Position numbers and translations under genes: made by a program. Shown here one piece after another: positions 43,474 to 53,405 of a DNA stretch of 64,000 nucleotides (position 1 is the first letter of the stretch; each line of letters starts with the position of its first letter). Below the pieces are notes generated by a model. That model was not told the DNA's origin and searched no databases. It worked only from the letters and a program-made list of their open reading frames with translations. This DNA comes from Hyphomicrobium_A sp963782555 (GTDB lineage Bacteria; Pseudomonadota; Alphaproteobacteria; Rhizobiales; Hyphomicrobiaceae): the NCBI GenBank assembly GCA_963782555.1, contig CAWAKB010000003.1:706112-770111 (forward strand), in the 5' to 3' direction.

Positions 43474-44223
43474 TCAACGCACCCATGCGGGGCCGGCCTG
43501 CGCGGCCAGTGCCTTGAGGTTGTCGTAAAGCGTGCGCGCGTCCCGGTTGAACGCCGGCAGCAGCGCCTCGACCTCGCCTGCAAGCCGCGCGACCGCGCCG
43601 CTGCCCATGGCGGTATCGAGGGAGCAGGCGTAGGCGGGGATATCCGCCCACTCGCCCACCGTGTCCCTGGTGATCTCGACGTGGAACTGCAGGCCGTAGG
43701 CATGGTCTTGATAGCGGAATGCCTGGACGCGACAGGCCGGCGAGCTTGCGAGGACGGCGGTCTGCGGCGGCAAGGCCGTGATCTCGGCCCCGTGCCATTG
43801 CAGTACCTGCATGGGATCGGGAGCGCCGCGCATGAGGGGATCGGCCAGACCGTCGTCGGTCTTGGAGATAGTGAGGACGCCGACCTCGGGGCTGGCGGCG
43901 GGCGCCACCGTGCCGCCGAGCGAGGCGGCGAGCAATTGGTGGCCAAGACAGATACCGAGGTAGGGGCGCCGCATGTCGACCACGAACTTGCGGATTGCGG
44001 CCTTCTCCGCCCGCAGCCAGGGGTGCTCGTCTTCTTGCCAAACGTCCTGAGGCCCCCCCATGACCAGCATCATGTCGAATGGCTCCAGATCGGGGACCGT
44101 CTCCCCCTCGTCGAGCTCGACCGCATGGCAGGTGAAGCCGTCCGCTTTGAAAAACTCGCGCAGGATGCCGGGGTGCTCAACGCTGGCGTGCTGCAAGACC
44201 AGAATGCGCATGCGATTTCTCAT
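43474..44223 (-). CDS. Class I glutamine amidotransferase (GMP synthase-like GATase domain)
   Basis: 249 residues; MRILVLQHASVEHPG from an in-frame ATG at 44211 is an equally good start. The GATase1 fold is complete: LVMGGPQDVWQEDEHPWL, the nucleophile elbow GICLGHQ with Cys92, and the LQFHVEIT His/Glu pair near 183. It has no attached synthetase domain and resembles the YxxI/GuaA-type stand-alone amidotransferases that may hydrolyse gamma-glutamyl compounds. It lies between GH15 and Ada and its substrate is unknown. Confidence 0.85.
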   Translation of the reverse strand: MRNRMRILVLQHASVEHPGILREFFKADGFTCHAVELDEGETVPDLEPFDMMLVMGGPQDVWQEDEHPWLRAEKAAIRKFVVDMRRPYLGICLGHQLLAASLGGTVAPAASPEVGVLTISKTDDGLADPLMRGAPDPMQVLQWHGAEITALPPQTAVLASSPACRVQAFRYQDHAYGLQFHVEITRDTVGEWADIPAYACSLDTAMGSGAVARLAGEVEALLPAFNRDARTLYDNLKALAAQAGPAWVR

Positions 44224-44293
44224 CCCTTACTGTTGCTCGACGGCCAATGCACCCATGGCGTGACGTGGCGTCAAGCAGCCAGGGCGGTCGGCG

Positions 44294-45358
44294 TCACGAC
44301 TTGACCGGCGATTTAGCTTCTTTTTCGAGCAGGGCACGCTTGCGCGCAACACCCCACCGGTAGCCCGACAGGCTGCCGTCGCTGCGCACCACTCGGTGAC
44401 AGGGGATCGCCACGGCGACCGGGTTGGCGGCGCAGGCGCCTGCCACGGCGCGCGCGGCCTCGGGCTTGCCGATGCGCTTTGCGATTTCGGCGTAGGTCGC
44501 GGTTGCGCCCACGGGGATGTCGCGCAGCGCCGCCCACACCCGGTGCTGGAAAGCGGTGCCGCGCACGTCGAGGGGGAGGTCGAGCGACGTCCCGGGCGCC
44601 TCGACATGATCGATCACCTGGGCGGCGAGCGCCTCGAAATCTTTGTCCCCGGCGATGAGCCGAGCGCGCGGAAATCGCTGCTGCAGGTCGCGCAGCAGTG
44701 CCGCGCGGTCGTCGCCCATCAGGATCGCTGCAACGCCCCTGTCGGTCGCCGCCACCAGGATCTCTCCCAACGAGCAGCTCTCGATGGCAAAGCGGATCTT
44801 GGCGTCAGCGCCGCCGGCACGGTAGCTGGAGGGCGTCATGCCGAGCGCTTTGGACGCGCCGGCATAGAAGCGGGCGCTGGAGTTGAAGCCGGCCTCGTAG
44901 ATGGCGTCCGTCACGGAACTGCTCCTTTGCAGATGATCGCGGATGCGGGTTTGGCGGCAGGCAACCGCGTAGGCTTTGGGCGTAACGCCGGTTATGGCCT
45001 TGAAGATCCGATGAAAGTGATAGGGGCTGAGGCCGGCCGCCTTGGCGAGCACATCGAGCTTTGGCGCCTCAAGCGCCGTCTCGATCCGCCGGCACGCCCG
45101 GGCCACCTTCTCCGCGTGCTCCTGGCTCAACGACGGCGCATTCGGCTTGCAGCGCCTGCAGGGGCGAAAGCCCGCGGCCTCGGCGTCGGCGCAGGTGGCG
45201 TGGAAGCGCACGTTCTCGCGCTTCGGCCGGCGTGCGGCGCAGGACGGCCGGCAATAGACGCCCGTTGTCGCGACCGAATAATAGAAGGTGCCGTCGAATC
45301 GTTGGTCGCGCGCCATGACGGCGGCCCAGCGTCGCGGTTCCTTTAGCGTGCGAGTCAT
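44294..45358 (-). CDS. ada: Bifunctional O6-methylguanine-DNA methyltransferase / transcriptional regulator Ada
   Basis: 354 residues. N-terminal zinc domain with Cys36, Cys40, Cys67 and Cys70 (YCRPSC and FRPCRRC), where one Cys accepts methyl from phosphotriesters. The AraC-type helix-turn-helix covers about 85-180 (LAKAAGLSPYHFHRIFKAITGVTPKAYAVACR). The C-terminal methyltransferase domain holds PCHRV with the active Cys near 321. It repairs O6-methylguanine and, once methylated, activates the adaptive response. No alkB or alkA is adjacent. Confidence 0.93.
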   Translation of the reverse strand: MTRTLKEPRRWAAVMARDQRFDGTFYYSVATTGVYCRPSCAARRPKRENVRFHATCADAEAAGFRPCRRCKPNAPSLSQEHAEKVARACRRIETALEAPKLDVLAKAAGLSPYHFHRIFKAITGVTPKAYAVACRQTRIRDHLQRSSSVTDAIYEAGFNSSARFYAGASKALGMTPSSYRAGGADAKIRFAIESCSLGEILVAATDRGVAAILMGDDRAALLRDLQQRFPRARLIAGDKDFEALAAQVIDHVEAPGTSLDLPLDVRGTAFQHRVWAALRDIPVGATATYAEIAKRIGKPEAARAVAGACAANPVAVAIPCHRVVRSDGSLSGYRWGVARKRALLEKEAKSPVKS

Positions 45359-45440
45359 AGCGCCAGCATAAAGAGACGCGTGCCGGATCGCACCTCGATC
45401 CTTGCGGTCAAATCGCGAAAATTCCGGGAAGGAAGCGGGC

Positions 45441-48233
45441 CTATGCGCTGCGTTTCAAAGCCGCGGGCGGCGGCTGGCGGTTCAAGAGCTCGAGGATGGT
45501 ATTGCGCAATGTCACGATATCGGTGCGTGCTTTGACAAGAGCGCGGGTGACCGGGGGCCACCTTTCAACCGCCATCTCCAAGCCGGAGAAGACCAGCACG
45601 GGGGGCGGCGGCTTGGAGCGTTCCAACAGAAACCGCAGCACGCTATCGCCGTTCTCGCCCGGGAGCAGCATGTCGAGAATTACGAGATCGAACGAATTCT
45701 CGCTCAGGATATCGCGCGCTTCCTCGGCGTTTGAGACGGCCGTGACCTGCGCGACATCGGCAATGCATTCGGCCACGACGGCGCACGTGTCGGCGTCATC
45801 CTCGACGTGGAGCACCCGCGGCAGCGCGCCCTGCACCTGCTGTTTTGGACTAACGTGAATGACGCGGCCCTCTTTGTCGACCGGGGACGGCGTCGGCTCA
45901 GCGGAGACCGGAACCTCAGTGTCACGGGCGGGCAGGTCGAAATAGAATGTCGTGCCCAGTCCTTCCTGTGTTTCAAAGCCAATTCGTCCATCCATCCGCT
46001 CGATGATTGCCTTGCAGATGCTCAAGCCGAGCCCCGTTCCTCCTTTTTCGCGGGTATCGGAGGAATCGGCCTGGGCGAACTTGGAAAAGATGCGGTCGCG
46101 AAAAGCGACGGGTATGCCGGGGCCCTCATCGGCGACGCTGACGCGCACCACGCCGTCGCCCATCTTTGCGCCGATCCGGATCTTGGCGCCCGCGGGCGAG
46201 AATTTGGCGGCATTTGAAAGAAGGTTCCCCATGACTTGCTGGAAGCGGTCGGGATCGGTCTCGATAACGACGTCGCTCGGCATGGGTTGCACGAGAATGC
46301 TGGTGCCGTGCTGGTGCGCATAGGCAGCGTTCTGCTCGGCGGCTTTCTCGATGAGGGTGGTGAGGTTTTCGCGCTGGCGCTTGAATACGAGCTGTCCGGC
46401 CTCGATCTTATCGATATCGAGGATGTCGTTGATGAGGTTGACGAGGCGCAGGCCGTTGTCGTGGGCGAGGTTGGTCATGCGCGCCGCTTTCTCCGACAGC
46501 CGGCCGAGCGACCCGGATCGCAAGAGACCAATCGATCCCATGATGGAGGTCAGCGGCGTGCGCAGCTCGTGGGTGACGGTGGAGACAAACTCCGCCTTGA
46601 TGCGCTCGACCTTCTTGCGCTCGGTAATGTCACGCACGATGCCGCTGAAAACCACGTCCGTGTCCACTTTGAGCTCGGCGATGGCGACCTCGAGGTCGAT
46701 CGGTCGACCATCTTTGTGACGTCCCGTTGCTTCCCGCCGTACGCCGATGAATCGTTTTTCTCCCGTGCGCGCATACCGCTCGAGGTAACTGTCATGTTCC
46801 GCGCTTATCTTACTGGGCATCAGGATGCTGACGTTTTGTCCGATCGCCTCGTCCATGGTGTAGCCAAATATGTCCTCGCAGCCTCGGTTGTAACGCAGGA
46901 TGATCCCATGGCGGTCGATCGTGATAAGGCCGTCAATCGTGTTGTCGACGATTGCCTGCAGATGCGCCTCGCTCTTGCGCAGCGACGTTTCGCGCGTCTC
47001 GACCGCTTGCTGCATGATGCGGAGTGCCTCGCCGAGCTCGCCGATGTCGGCGCCTCGCCCCTCCTGCGTGAGAGAGGCGATGTCGAGCTTGCCTGCCGCG
47101 ATCTGTCTTGCGGCGCTCATCAGCTCCTTCAACGGGCGGGTGACGAAGTAGGCCGCGACCAGTCCGATGAGCGCCATTGCGAGCGCGACCCCGGAGCCCA
47201 GCAAGACAAGGCTCCAAGTGTCGGCGAACACGGTGCTGGCATCGATGTCCGTTGCCAGAACTAGAAACTCGTTCGGTTTGTCGGGATTATAATCGATGCG
47301 ATCGGCCGCAACGAACTGGTTTCCCTCGCGCAGGCCCATGGTTTCGGGGGCGCCCGCCTCTAAGAGCAGCCGTAGCCCGGGCCAGTCACGGGCGAAGCTA
47401 TCTTTGGATCCGCTAAAGGATCCGAAGAGAGGGCCGCCGTCGCTGCGATAGACATAGTCTCCATTCTGGTTGGCGGCGAAGACGCGTCCGGAGACGCCCG
47501 AAAGACCGCCTAGCTCCGACAACTCGCGCAACCAGGAATTGGCATTGGCATTGGCGATAATGATGCCGAAAAACTCTCCGCCTTCGGTGAAGACTGGGGT
47601 GCCGGCGCGTATTGTCGTCTCATATGGCCTCACCACGGCTCCATTCTCGACATTGGCGTCGATGGGCGAAAGGTAGACGTCGCCGGGGCGAAGCTTGGCC
47701 GTGTTCTTGAAATACGGGCGATTGCCCTTGCGCTGCAGATGGGCCTTATTGACGATCTCGAAGAGGTCTCCGAGACGATTGACGCGCACCAGCTCGCGGC
47801 CACCGTCGGCGACGCCGATTAAGCGCGCTTGCGTGAGATCGGGGTTGGCCTGAAGGATAGAGCGGAAGATGATCCCCAAGCGCCGGAGCCATTCGTCGAG
47901 TGATTCCCCGGTTTGCGGTTTTTCCCCCAACGAAAGTGCGACGATGCGGGCGATCGGCGGTGTTCCCCCTAGGATCTGCGGGACCTTACGAAAGTCCTTC
48001 ACGCGAGACGTCAACTGAGTGGCGGCCTTGTCGAGCCGCTGCTCGACGCGCTCCCGCTCAAGATCGCGGACGACTTGCGAGGCAAAGCCGATGAGGACCG
48101 CGCCTTGGATAATTGCGGCGCCGGCGATCATGACCGCCGTGAGCGTGGCGAACCTCTGAGCAAGGGTTCGCTGCGCCCACCAGTTGGCGCTGGCCTTCAC
48201 GACAGATGAGAGCCTGGTTGGCATGTATCTCAT
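45441..48233 (-). CDS. Membrane hybrid histidine kinase with dCache-like sensor, FixL-like PAS and receiver domain
   Basis: 930 residues. One N-terminal membrane helix, a periplasmic sensor of about 280 residues (dCache-like, VENGAVVRPYETTIRAGTPVF), a second helix near 345-365, HAMP, then a PAS domain at about 430-545. The PAS sequence EHDSYLERYARTGEKRFIGVRREATGRHKDGRP carries His near residue 479, and Arg at His+6 and His+20, the positions that bind and sense haem in FixL. HisKA with VTHELRTPL (His near 555), HATPase (NLLSNAAKF, DEGPGIP, GGTGLGLSI), and a C-terminal receiver with VLHVEDDADT and LVILDMLLPGENGD follow. A haem-based O2 sensor is inferred from those residues. No response regulator is adjacent. 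Confidence 0.85.
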   Translation of the reverse strand: MRYMPTRLSSVVKASANWWAQRTLAQRFATLTAVMIAGAAIIQGAVLIGFASQVVRDLERERVEQRLDKAATQLTSRVKDFRKVPQILGGTPPIARIVALSLGEKPQTGESLDEWLRRLGIIFRSILQANPDLTQARLIGVADGGRELVRVNRLGDLFEIVNKAHLQRKGNRPYFKNTAKLRPGDVYLSPIDANVENGAVVRPYETTIRAGTPVFTEGGEFFGIIIANANANSWLRELSELGGLSGVSGRVFAANQNGDYVYRSDGGPLFGSFSGSKDSFARDWPGLRLLLEAGAPETMGLREGNQFVAADRIDYNPDKPNEFLVLATDIDASTVFADTWSLVLLGSGVALAMALIGLVAAYFVTRPLKELMSAARQIAAGKLDIASLTQEGRGADIGELGEALRIMQQAVETRETSLRKSEAHLQAIVDNTIDGLITIDRHGIILRYNRGCEDIFGYTMDEAIGQNVSILMPSKISAEHDSYLERYARTGEKRFIGVRREATGRHKDGRPIDLEVAIAELKVDTDVVFSGIVRDITERKKVERIKAEFVSTVTHELRTPLTSIMGSIGLLRSGSLGRLSEKAARMTNLAHDNGLRLVNLINDILDIDKIEAGQLVFKRQRENLTTLIEKAAEQNAAYAHQHGTSILVQPMPSDVVIETDPDRFQQVMGNLLSNAAKFSPAGAKIRIGAKMGDGVVRVSVADEGPGIPVAFRDRIFSKFAQADSSDTREKGGTGLGLSICKAIIERMDGRIGFETQEGLGTTFYFDLPARDTEVPVSAEPTPSPVDKEGRVIHVSPKQQVQGALPRVLHVEDDADTCAVVAECIADVAQVTAVSNAEEARDILSENSFDLVILDMLLPGENGDSVLRFLLERSKPPPPVLVFSGLEMAVERWPPVTRALVKARTDIVTLRNTILELLNRQPPPAALKRSA

Positions 48234-48605
48234 GCTTCGGTTTGCGTGCAGGCTCCGTGGAGCGCGACGACGCCCTCGCGTTGAATGGGTATCGTCGACG
48301 CGCGCGCTCGGCGGTGTCGCTGGGGCACCTGAAACACGCTCGTTGCAGCCGTGTTCCCGATGCGAAGCCTCACATTGGGGGATGCTGTTCTATTTGTGGT
48401 TCACGGATGAATGAAAAGTTGAAGCGAACGCGGACAATTGTAGGGATGCCGCTGCCAAATGGTGACCGGGCCGGCGTATGCAGCCCGGGGCGTCCTTATT
48501 TTTATGCGCAGTTACATATGGTTACGCGAAGCCGGGGCGACCCTTCGGCGCGGCTTAGACTTTGGTCGGTGCGGCAGCCTTGGTTGCGAGCGGATTGAGC
48601 GCCGT
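48234..48605. other. Intergenic stretch between hybrid kinase and proA
   Basis: About 370 bp without a supported gene. It lies upstream of the hybrid kinase (leftward) and downstream of proA. No clear terminator for proA was found. A reading frame on the plus strand (48206-48598) lacks protein-like character. Confidence 0.4.
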
Positions 48606-49898
48606 TCACATCGGCCGGGTCTGGCCCGTGCCGCGTACCAGATACTTGAAGGTCGTCAGCTGCTCGACGCCCACGGGGCCGCGCGCGTGCATCTTGCCGG
48701 TCGCGATGCCGATCTCTGCACCGAAGCCGAACTCGGCCCCGTCGGCGAACTGGGTCGAGGCATTGTGCAGGACGATCGCGGAATCGACCGCCTTCAGGAA
48801 ATGCTCGGCGGTCTTGCTATTGGCCGTGATGATGGCCTCGGTATGCTGCGTGCCATACTTGGCGATGTGCTCGATCGCCGCCTCGACACCGTCCACGACC
48901 TTCACCGCGATGATCGCGTCGAGGTACTCTGTCGACCAGTCGCGCTCGGCCGCCGGTTTCACACGCTTGTCGACCTTTGACGCAGCCGCATCCCCGCGCA
49001 CCTCGCAGCCCGCGTCGAGCAAGGCTTTCACCAGCGTGGGCAGATATGACGGCGGCGCGCCGCTGTCGACGAGCAGCGTTTCCGTTGCCCCGCAAATGCC
49101 GGGGCGGCGCAGCTTGGCGTTGAGCACGACGCGCACGGCCATATCGAGGTCGGCGCCGCGGTCGACGTAGGTGTGGCAGATGCCCTCCAGATGCGCGAAC
49201 ACGGGTACGCGCGCCTCTTTCTGCACACGGTCGACCAGGCTCTTGCCTCCGCGCGGCACGATCACGTCGATGGCGCCGTTGAGACCGGCCAGCATGTGGC
49301 CGACGGCTTCGCGGTCCGTGGTGGGCACGAGCTGGATTGCGGCCTCGGGCAGCCCGGCGGCCTTGAGCCCTTCGACCAGGCAGGCGTGGATCGCTTGTGA
49401 GGAGTGGTGGCTCTCAGAGCCGCCGCGCAGGATGGCGGCATTGCCGGACTTGACCGCCAGCGCGCCGGCATCCGCCGTCACATTGGGACGACTTTCATAG
49501 ATGATGCCGATAACCCCGAGCGGCACGCGCACGCGCTGAAACTTAAGTCCGTTGGGGCGCTTCCACTCCGCGAGGATGCCGCCGACCGGGTCGGGCAGCT
49601 CGGCGACCTCCTCCAGGCCCTTGGCGATCGCCGCGATGCGTGTTTCCTCCAGCAGCAATCGATCGACGAAGGCATCGATGCGGCCCGCCATTTTTGCCGC
49701 GGCGACGTCCTCGGCATTGGCGGCGATCACGGTCGGCGCCGCCTTGCGCAGCGCCTCTGCCGCCGCCCGCAGCGCCGTGTTCTTCGCCTGCGATGAGGCA
49801 AGCGCAAGCTCGTGGGCGGCCGCGCGGGCACGCTGCCCGATCGCGTGCATGATCGCGTCGGTCGTTGCCGTCTTTTCGATGCGCTCCGGCTTGTTCAT
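48606..49898 (-). CDS. proA: Gamma-glutamyl phosphate reductase
   Basis: 430 residues. It reduces glutamyl-5-phosphate with NADPH to glutamate-5-semialdehyde in proline synthesis. Family features: MHAIGQRARAAAHELALASSQAKNTALRAAAEALR, FQRVRVPLGVIGIIYESRPNVTADAGALAVKSGNA, GGSESHHSS, and GICGATETLLVD with the nucleophilic Cys. The start is 6 bp after the proB stop codon, so the two are an operon in the order proB-proA. Confidence 0.96.
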   Translation of the reverse strand: MNKPERIEKTATTDAIMHAIGQRARAAAHELALASSQAKNTALRAAAEALRKAAPTVIAANAEDVAAAKMAGRIDAFVDRLLLEETRIAAIAKGLEEVAELPDPVGGILAEWKRPNGLKFQRVRVPLGVIGIIYESRPNVTADAGALAVKSGNAAILRGGSESHHSSQAIHACLVEGLKAAGLPEAAIQLVPTTDREAVGHMLAGLNGAIDVIVPRGGKSLVDRVQKEARVPVFAHLEGICHTYVDRGADLDMAVRVVLNAKLRRPGICGATETLLVDSGAPPSYLPTLVKALLDAGCEVRGDAAASKVDKRVKPAAERDWSTEYLDAIIAVKVVDGVEAAIEHIAKYGTQHTEAIITANSKTAEHFLKAVDSAIVLHNASTQFADGAEFGFGAEIGIATGKMHARGPVGVEQLTTFKYLVRGTGQTRPM

Positions 49899-49904
49899 TG
49901 TCGG

Positions 49905-51077
49905 CTACTTTCTGTTGAGCGCCATGTCGTCCCGGTGGATGAGCTCGTCGCAGCGCGACAGCCCTAAGATTGCGGCGATCTCCTTGCTTTTCTTGCCGAT
50001 GATACGCTCCGCGTCCACCTTCGCATAGGCGATGAGCCCGCGCCCCAAATCGACCCCGCCCGCAGTGCAAATGACAACGGCGTCGCCCCGGTCGAAGGTG
50101 CCCTCGACGCGCGTAACGCCCGCAGGCAGCAGGCTTTTTCCCGCGGCCAGCGCCTTCTCCGCGCCGGCGTCGACGTAGATGTGGCCCTTGGGCTCGAGCT
50201 GGCCGGCAATCCAGCGCTTCTTGGCGGTCAGCGGGTCGGATGGAGCGAGGAACCAGGTGCAGGCGCAGCCGTCGGCGATCGCCTTCAGCGGATTTTGTAC
50301 CTTGCCGCTGGTGATGACCATGTGCGTGCCGGCGCCGAGCGCGATGCGGGCGGCCTCGATTTTGGTGCGCATGCCGCCCTTCGACAATTCGGTGCCGGCG
50401 TCGCCTGCCATCGCCTCGATCTCCGGCGTGATGGCGGTGACCACGTCGAGACGCTCGGCGGTGCGCTTGGTGCCGGGCGGCGCGGTGTAGAGGCCGTCGA
50501 CGTCGGAGAGCAGCACCAGGCAATCGGCCGAGACCATGGAGGCGACGCGCGCCGAGAGCCGGTCGTTGTCGCCGTAGCGGATCTCTGTGGTCGCCACGGT
50601 ATCGTTCTCATTGACGACGGGGATCGCCTTCAAGGACAGCAGCGTCTCGATGGTGTGGCGGGCGTTGAGATAGCGGCGGCGCTGCTCGGTATCGCCGAGC
50701 GTCAAGAGGACCTGCGCGGCGACGAGACCGCGCGCGTGAGCGAGCTCCTGATAGGCGTGCGCGAGGCTGATCTGGCCGACGGCGGCAGCCGCCTGGCTCT
50801 GTTCCAGCTCGAGCGGGCCTTTGGGCAATTTCAGCGCGTGGCGGCCAAGCGCGATGGCGCCCGATGATACGAGCACGACCTGCTTGCCGGCCGCGGCCAG
50901 GCTCGCGACGTCATCGAGAAGCGATGCGAGCCACTCCGCTTTGAGCGCACCCGTCGCCCGGTCGGTCAGCAGCGCCGAGCCGATCTTGATGACGATGCGT
51001 TTGGCCTTGGCCCACTCGGGCCGTGCGGCCGAAGGCGCATTCACTGTTGTCGCGGCTGTCTTCACGTCGAGGCTCAT
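49905..51077 (-). CDS. proB: Glutamate 5-kinase with C-terminal PUA domain
   Basis: 390 residues. It phosphorylates glutamate with ATP, the first and feedback-regulated step in proline synthesis. The amino acid kinase fold (RIVIKIGSALLTDRATGALKAEWLASLLDDVASL, VLVSSGAIALGRHAL, NENDTVATTEIRYGDNDRLSARVASM, LSDVDGLYTAPP, GGMRTKIEAARIAL) is followed by a PUA domain at about 285-375 (KSLLPAGVTRVEGTFDRGDAVVICTAGGVDLGRGLIAY). It is upstream of proA by 6 bp. The upstream HdeD gene is 137 bp away. Confidence 0.96.
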   Translation of the reverse strand: MSLDVKTAATTVNAPSAARPEWAKAKRIVIKIGSALLTDRATGALKAEWLASLLDDVASLAAAGKQVVLVSSGAIALGRHALKLPKGPLELEQSQAAAAVGQISLAHAYQELAHARGLVAAQVLLTLGDTEQRRRYLNARHTIETLLSLKAIPVVNENDTVATTEIRYGDNDRLSARVASMVSADCLVLLSDVDGLYTAPPGTKRTAERLDVVTAITPEIEAMAGDAGTELSKGGMRTKIEAARIALGAGTHMVITSGKVQNPLKAIADGCACTWFLAPSDPLTAKKRWIAGQLEPKGHIYVDAGAEKALAAGKSLLPAGVTRVEGTFDRGDAVVICTAGGVDLGRGLIAYAKVDAERIIGKKSKEIAAILGLSRCDELIHRDDMALNRK

Positions 51078-51214
51078 AAGCGTAGGTTCCGGCGCGGCGG
51101 GCGCCAGCCCGGCCTGCCTGATAGCTCAGCCTGCCAAAAAGCGGAAGCCGGGGGCAAAGGCTCGTGCACTCTTTGGCAGCGACCCTGCGGCGCCATCGCC
51201 GTGAATTGCGGCCG

Positions 51215-51778
51215 TCAGCTGGCCGCCGTGCGCCGCACCTCGAGGCCCAGAAGCGTCAGGCTGATGCCCTGCAGCATCAGCACGGCGCCGACGATGGTGC
51301 CGAGCGTCCATCCGGCCGACGTTGGCAGGTCGAACAGCACAAGCAAGCCGGCGACGATCGACAGCACGGCCGACAGGATGAGCCACTTGCGCCCGCTCCA
51401 TTCGGGAAAGCCGCCGCTCACCAGGAGCGAGGTGACGCCCTGGGCCACCAGCGTGATCGCAACGATCATGGTCAAGGATATGAGGCCTGACGTCGGATAG
51501 ACGAACATGAGCAGGCCGCCGATAATGAAGACGGTGCCTCCCAGCATCTGCCAAACGCGCCCGCTCCAGCCCGTCGTTTTCAGACCGTGTGCGAGTTGCA
51601 GCACGCCGGCGACGACGAGCGCGGCTGCGATCCAGATCTCGGTCGTCAGCGTGGCGGTGATGACGCCGAGCGGGGTGGTGAGGATCAAGCCGCCGAACAG
51701 CATCAGCACGATGCCGAGCGCCAACAACCAGCCCCAGCTATGATGCAGCTTGCCGCGCAGGTCCGTCATTGCGTCCAT
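51215..51778 (-). CDS. HdeD family acid-resistance/stress membrane protein
   Basis: 187 residues. Six hydrophobic helices in pairs, with the family's glycine-rich turns: WGWLLALGIVLMLFGGLILTTPLGVITATLTTEIWIAAALVVAGVLQLAHGL, IGGLLMFVYPTSGLISLTMIVAITLVAQGVTSLLVSG and LPTSAGWTLGTIVGAVLMLQGISLTLLGL. HdeD proteins are inner-membrane proteins induced by acid and high density in E. coli; the role in this organism is unknown. It lies just upstream of proB on the same strand. Confidence 0.85.
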   Translation of the reverse strand: MDAMTDLRGKLHHSWGWLLALGIVLMLFGGLILTTPLGVITATLTTEIWIAAALVVAGVLQLAHGLKTTGWSGRVWQMLGGTVFIIGGLLMFVYPTSGLISLTMIVAITLVAQGVTSLLVSGGFPEWSGRKWLILSAVLSIVAGLLVLFDLPTSAGWTLGTIVGAVLMLQGISLTLLGLEVRRTAAS

Positions 51779-51836
51779 GGCACTTCATCCGTTTTTTCCG
51801 CTCGTGCGCTGGGGCCGGATGTAGCACGGGACCTGC

Positions 51837-53405
51837 CTATTTTTTGCTAACGGGTGTTCCAACGGCGAGAATCTGCCGGGCCGCGGTGGCTCCGGCCAGG
51901 ATCGCGCCCGTATACCCGCCGCTGCCGGCATAGGAGGAGGCGAGATAGATCCCTTCGATGGGCGTGCTGGGCGAGCGCCCGGGTCCCCTCCAGAACGGCC
52001 CCGAGGGCGGCAGCGGGGCGAAGCCGTAAACCGCGCCATCGGGCGCGTTGAGGTATGTGTTCATCGTGCTCGCGGTGCTGAACACCGACGTGACGACCTT
52101 CTCGGCGAACCCGGGGAACATACGATCGATCGCGGCAACGAGGGCCGCACGCCATAGCGTGCGCTTCTCGTCATAGGCGGCGGTGTCGAGGCCGGACCAG
52201 TTGGCGGTGCGATCGACGCCGACAACCGAGACCGGATAGGGCGGCCCGCCAAGCCCACTGTCGATCGCCGAATAGTCGACGACCGCAATGGGAGGAACGG
52301 CCTCGCCCGGAGGCTCCGCCAGGATGGCGGCGCAGCGGCGATAGTCTGATAGCGCCGTCATCCACTCCGGCAACAGTAAGGTCGAGTAGGCGCTGAACCC
52401 AATTTCGGCCGGGCGCGCCGAGAGCCCGAAGGTTGCCGAGAACAGCGAGATCGAGAGCGGAGAGGCGCTATAGGGCGCAAAGAAGCGCGCGCGCGTCGCT
52501 TCCGGCAGCATGCTCTTGACGTGTGCGGGCGCTGCATTGCTGACGACGATCGCGGCACGTGCCTCTACCCGCCCGCTGCCATCCTTGCCTTCGTGCGCCA
52601 CGCCCGTCGGCCGGCCTTCGCCGTCGAGCAGGATCTCGGTCACGGTGCGCCGCAAGAGCAGCTCGCCGCCCGCGGACCTCAGGGCTTTGGCGAGCGCGTT
52701 GCTTAAGCGTTGCGAGCCGCCCTGAATATAACGCCCGCCGGAGGCGATGTATCCGCCTTGCGCAACGGCAAACAGGATCCACCACAGCGTGTCGGGATCA
52801 TCGTGCCAGTAGAGAATGTTGGCGCCGAGCGCGCACTTCACGGCCTCATCCTCGCCGAAGGCACGTTGAAAGCGCTCAGCCAGCGACAGCCGCCAGCCGC
52901 GTACCACGGGGCCGAGCTTCATGAGCGCCGACAGGCCCTCCAAAGGCTTGTCGAACGCCTGACGTCCGCGGCTCAAGAACCCGACGCCCGACGCGATTTT
53001 CTCCATGTCGGTGAGCAGTGGTCCGATGCCGGCGCGCGCCGAGGGGAATCTGTCGCCGAGCGCTGCGCGCGCTTCTGCGAAGCCCTCCGGCAGCACGAAC
53101 GGCACGTCCCCGATCGGGCCGCCGCGCACCTCGTAGACGGAACCGGTCGGCACCCAGGCGACCTTGTCGAGTACGCCCAGGTCGGCCAGCACGCGGTGCT
53201 TGGGATCGATGGGGTCTTGCGGGTCGCTGGTCTCGTGCAGCGATGCCTCCACGACAAGATCGCCCGATTTGTAGGTCGAGGCGGCGCCGCCGACGCCGTA
53301 GTTGCGCTCGATCAGCAGCGTTTTGCGGCCGGCTTGCGCCAACAGCGCGGCCGCCGTCAGGCCGCCGAGGCCCGCGCCAATGACGATGACGTCGTAGCGA
53401 TCCAT
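51837..53405 (-). CDS. CrtI/phytoene desaturase-like FAD-dependent oxidoreductase
   Basis: 522 residues from the ATG at 53403-53405 (GAAGGTG upstream); the frame upstream to 53501 is not conserved in character. The dinucleotide motif is YDVIVIGAGLGGLTAAALLAQAGRKTLLIERNYGVGGAAST at residues 3-43, typical of amine-oxidase/phytoene-desaturase flavoproteins. The end YLASSYAGSGGYTGAILAGATAARQIL is the family's closing FAD-binding segment. No carotenoid genes (crtB, crtE) neighbour it, so it may oxidise or isomerise another lipid-like molecule. It could also be a retinol-saturase-type enzyme. Confidence 0.8.
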   Translation of the reverse strand: MDRYDVIVIGAGLGGLTAAALLAQAGRKTLLIERNYGVGGAASTYKSGDLVVEASLHETSDPQDPIDPKHRVLADLGVLDKVAWVPTGSVYEVRGGPIGDVPFVLPEGFAEARAALGDRFPSARAGIGPLLTDMEKIASGVGFLSRGRQAFDKPLEGLSALMKLGPVVRGWRLSLAERFQRAFGEDEAVKCALGANILYWHDDPDTLWWILFAVAQGGYIASGGRYIQGGSQRLSNALAKALRSAGGELLLRRTVTEILLDGEGRPTGVAHEGKDGSGRVEARAAIVVSNAAPAHVKSMLPEATRARFFAPYSASPLSISLFSATFGLSARPAEIGFSAYSTLLLPEWMTALSDYRRCAAILAEPPGEAVPPIAVVDYSAIDSGLGGPPYPVSVVGVDRTANWSGLDTAAYDEKRTLWRAALVAAIDRMFPGFAEKVVTSVFSTASTMNTYLNAPDGAVYGFAPLPPSGPFWRGPGRSPSTPIEGIYLASSYAGSGGYTGAILAGATAARQILAVGTPVSKK

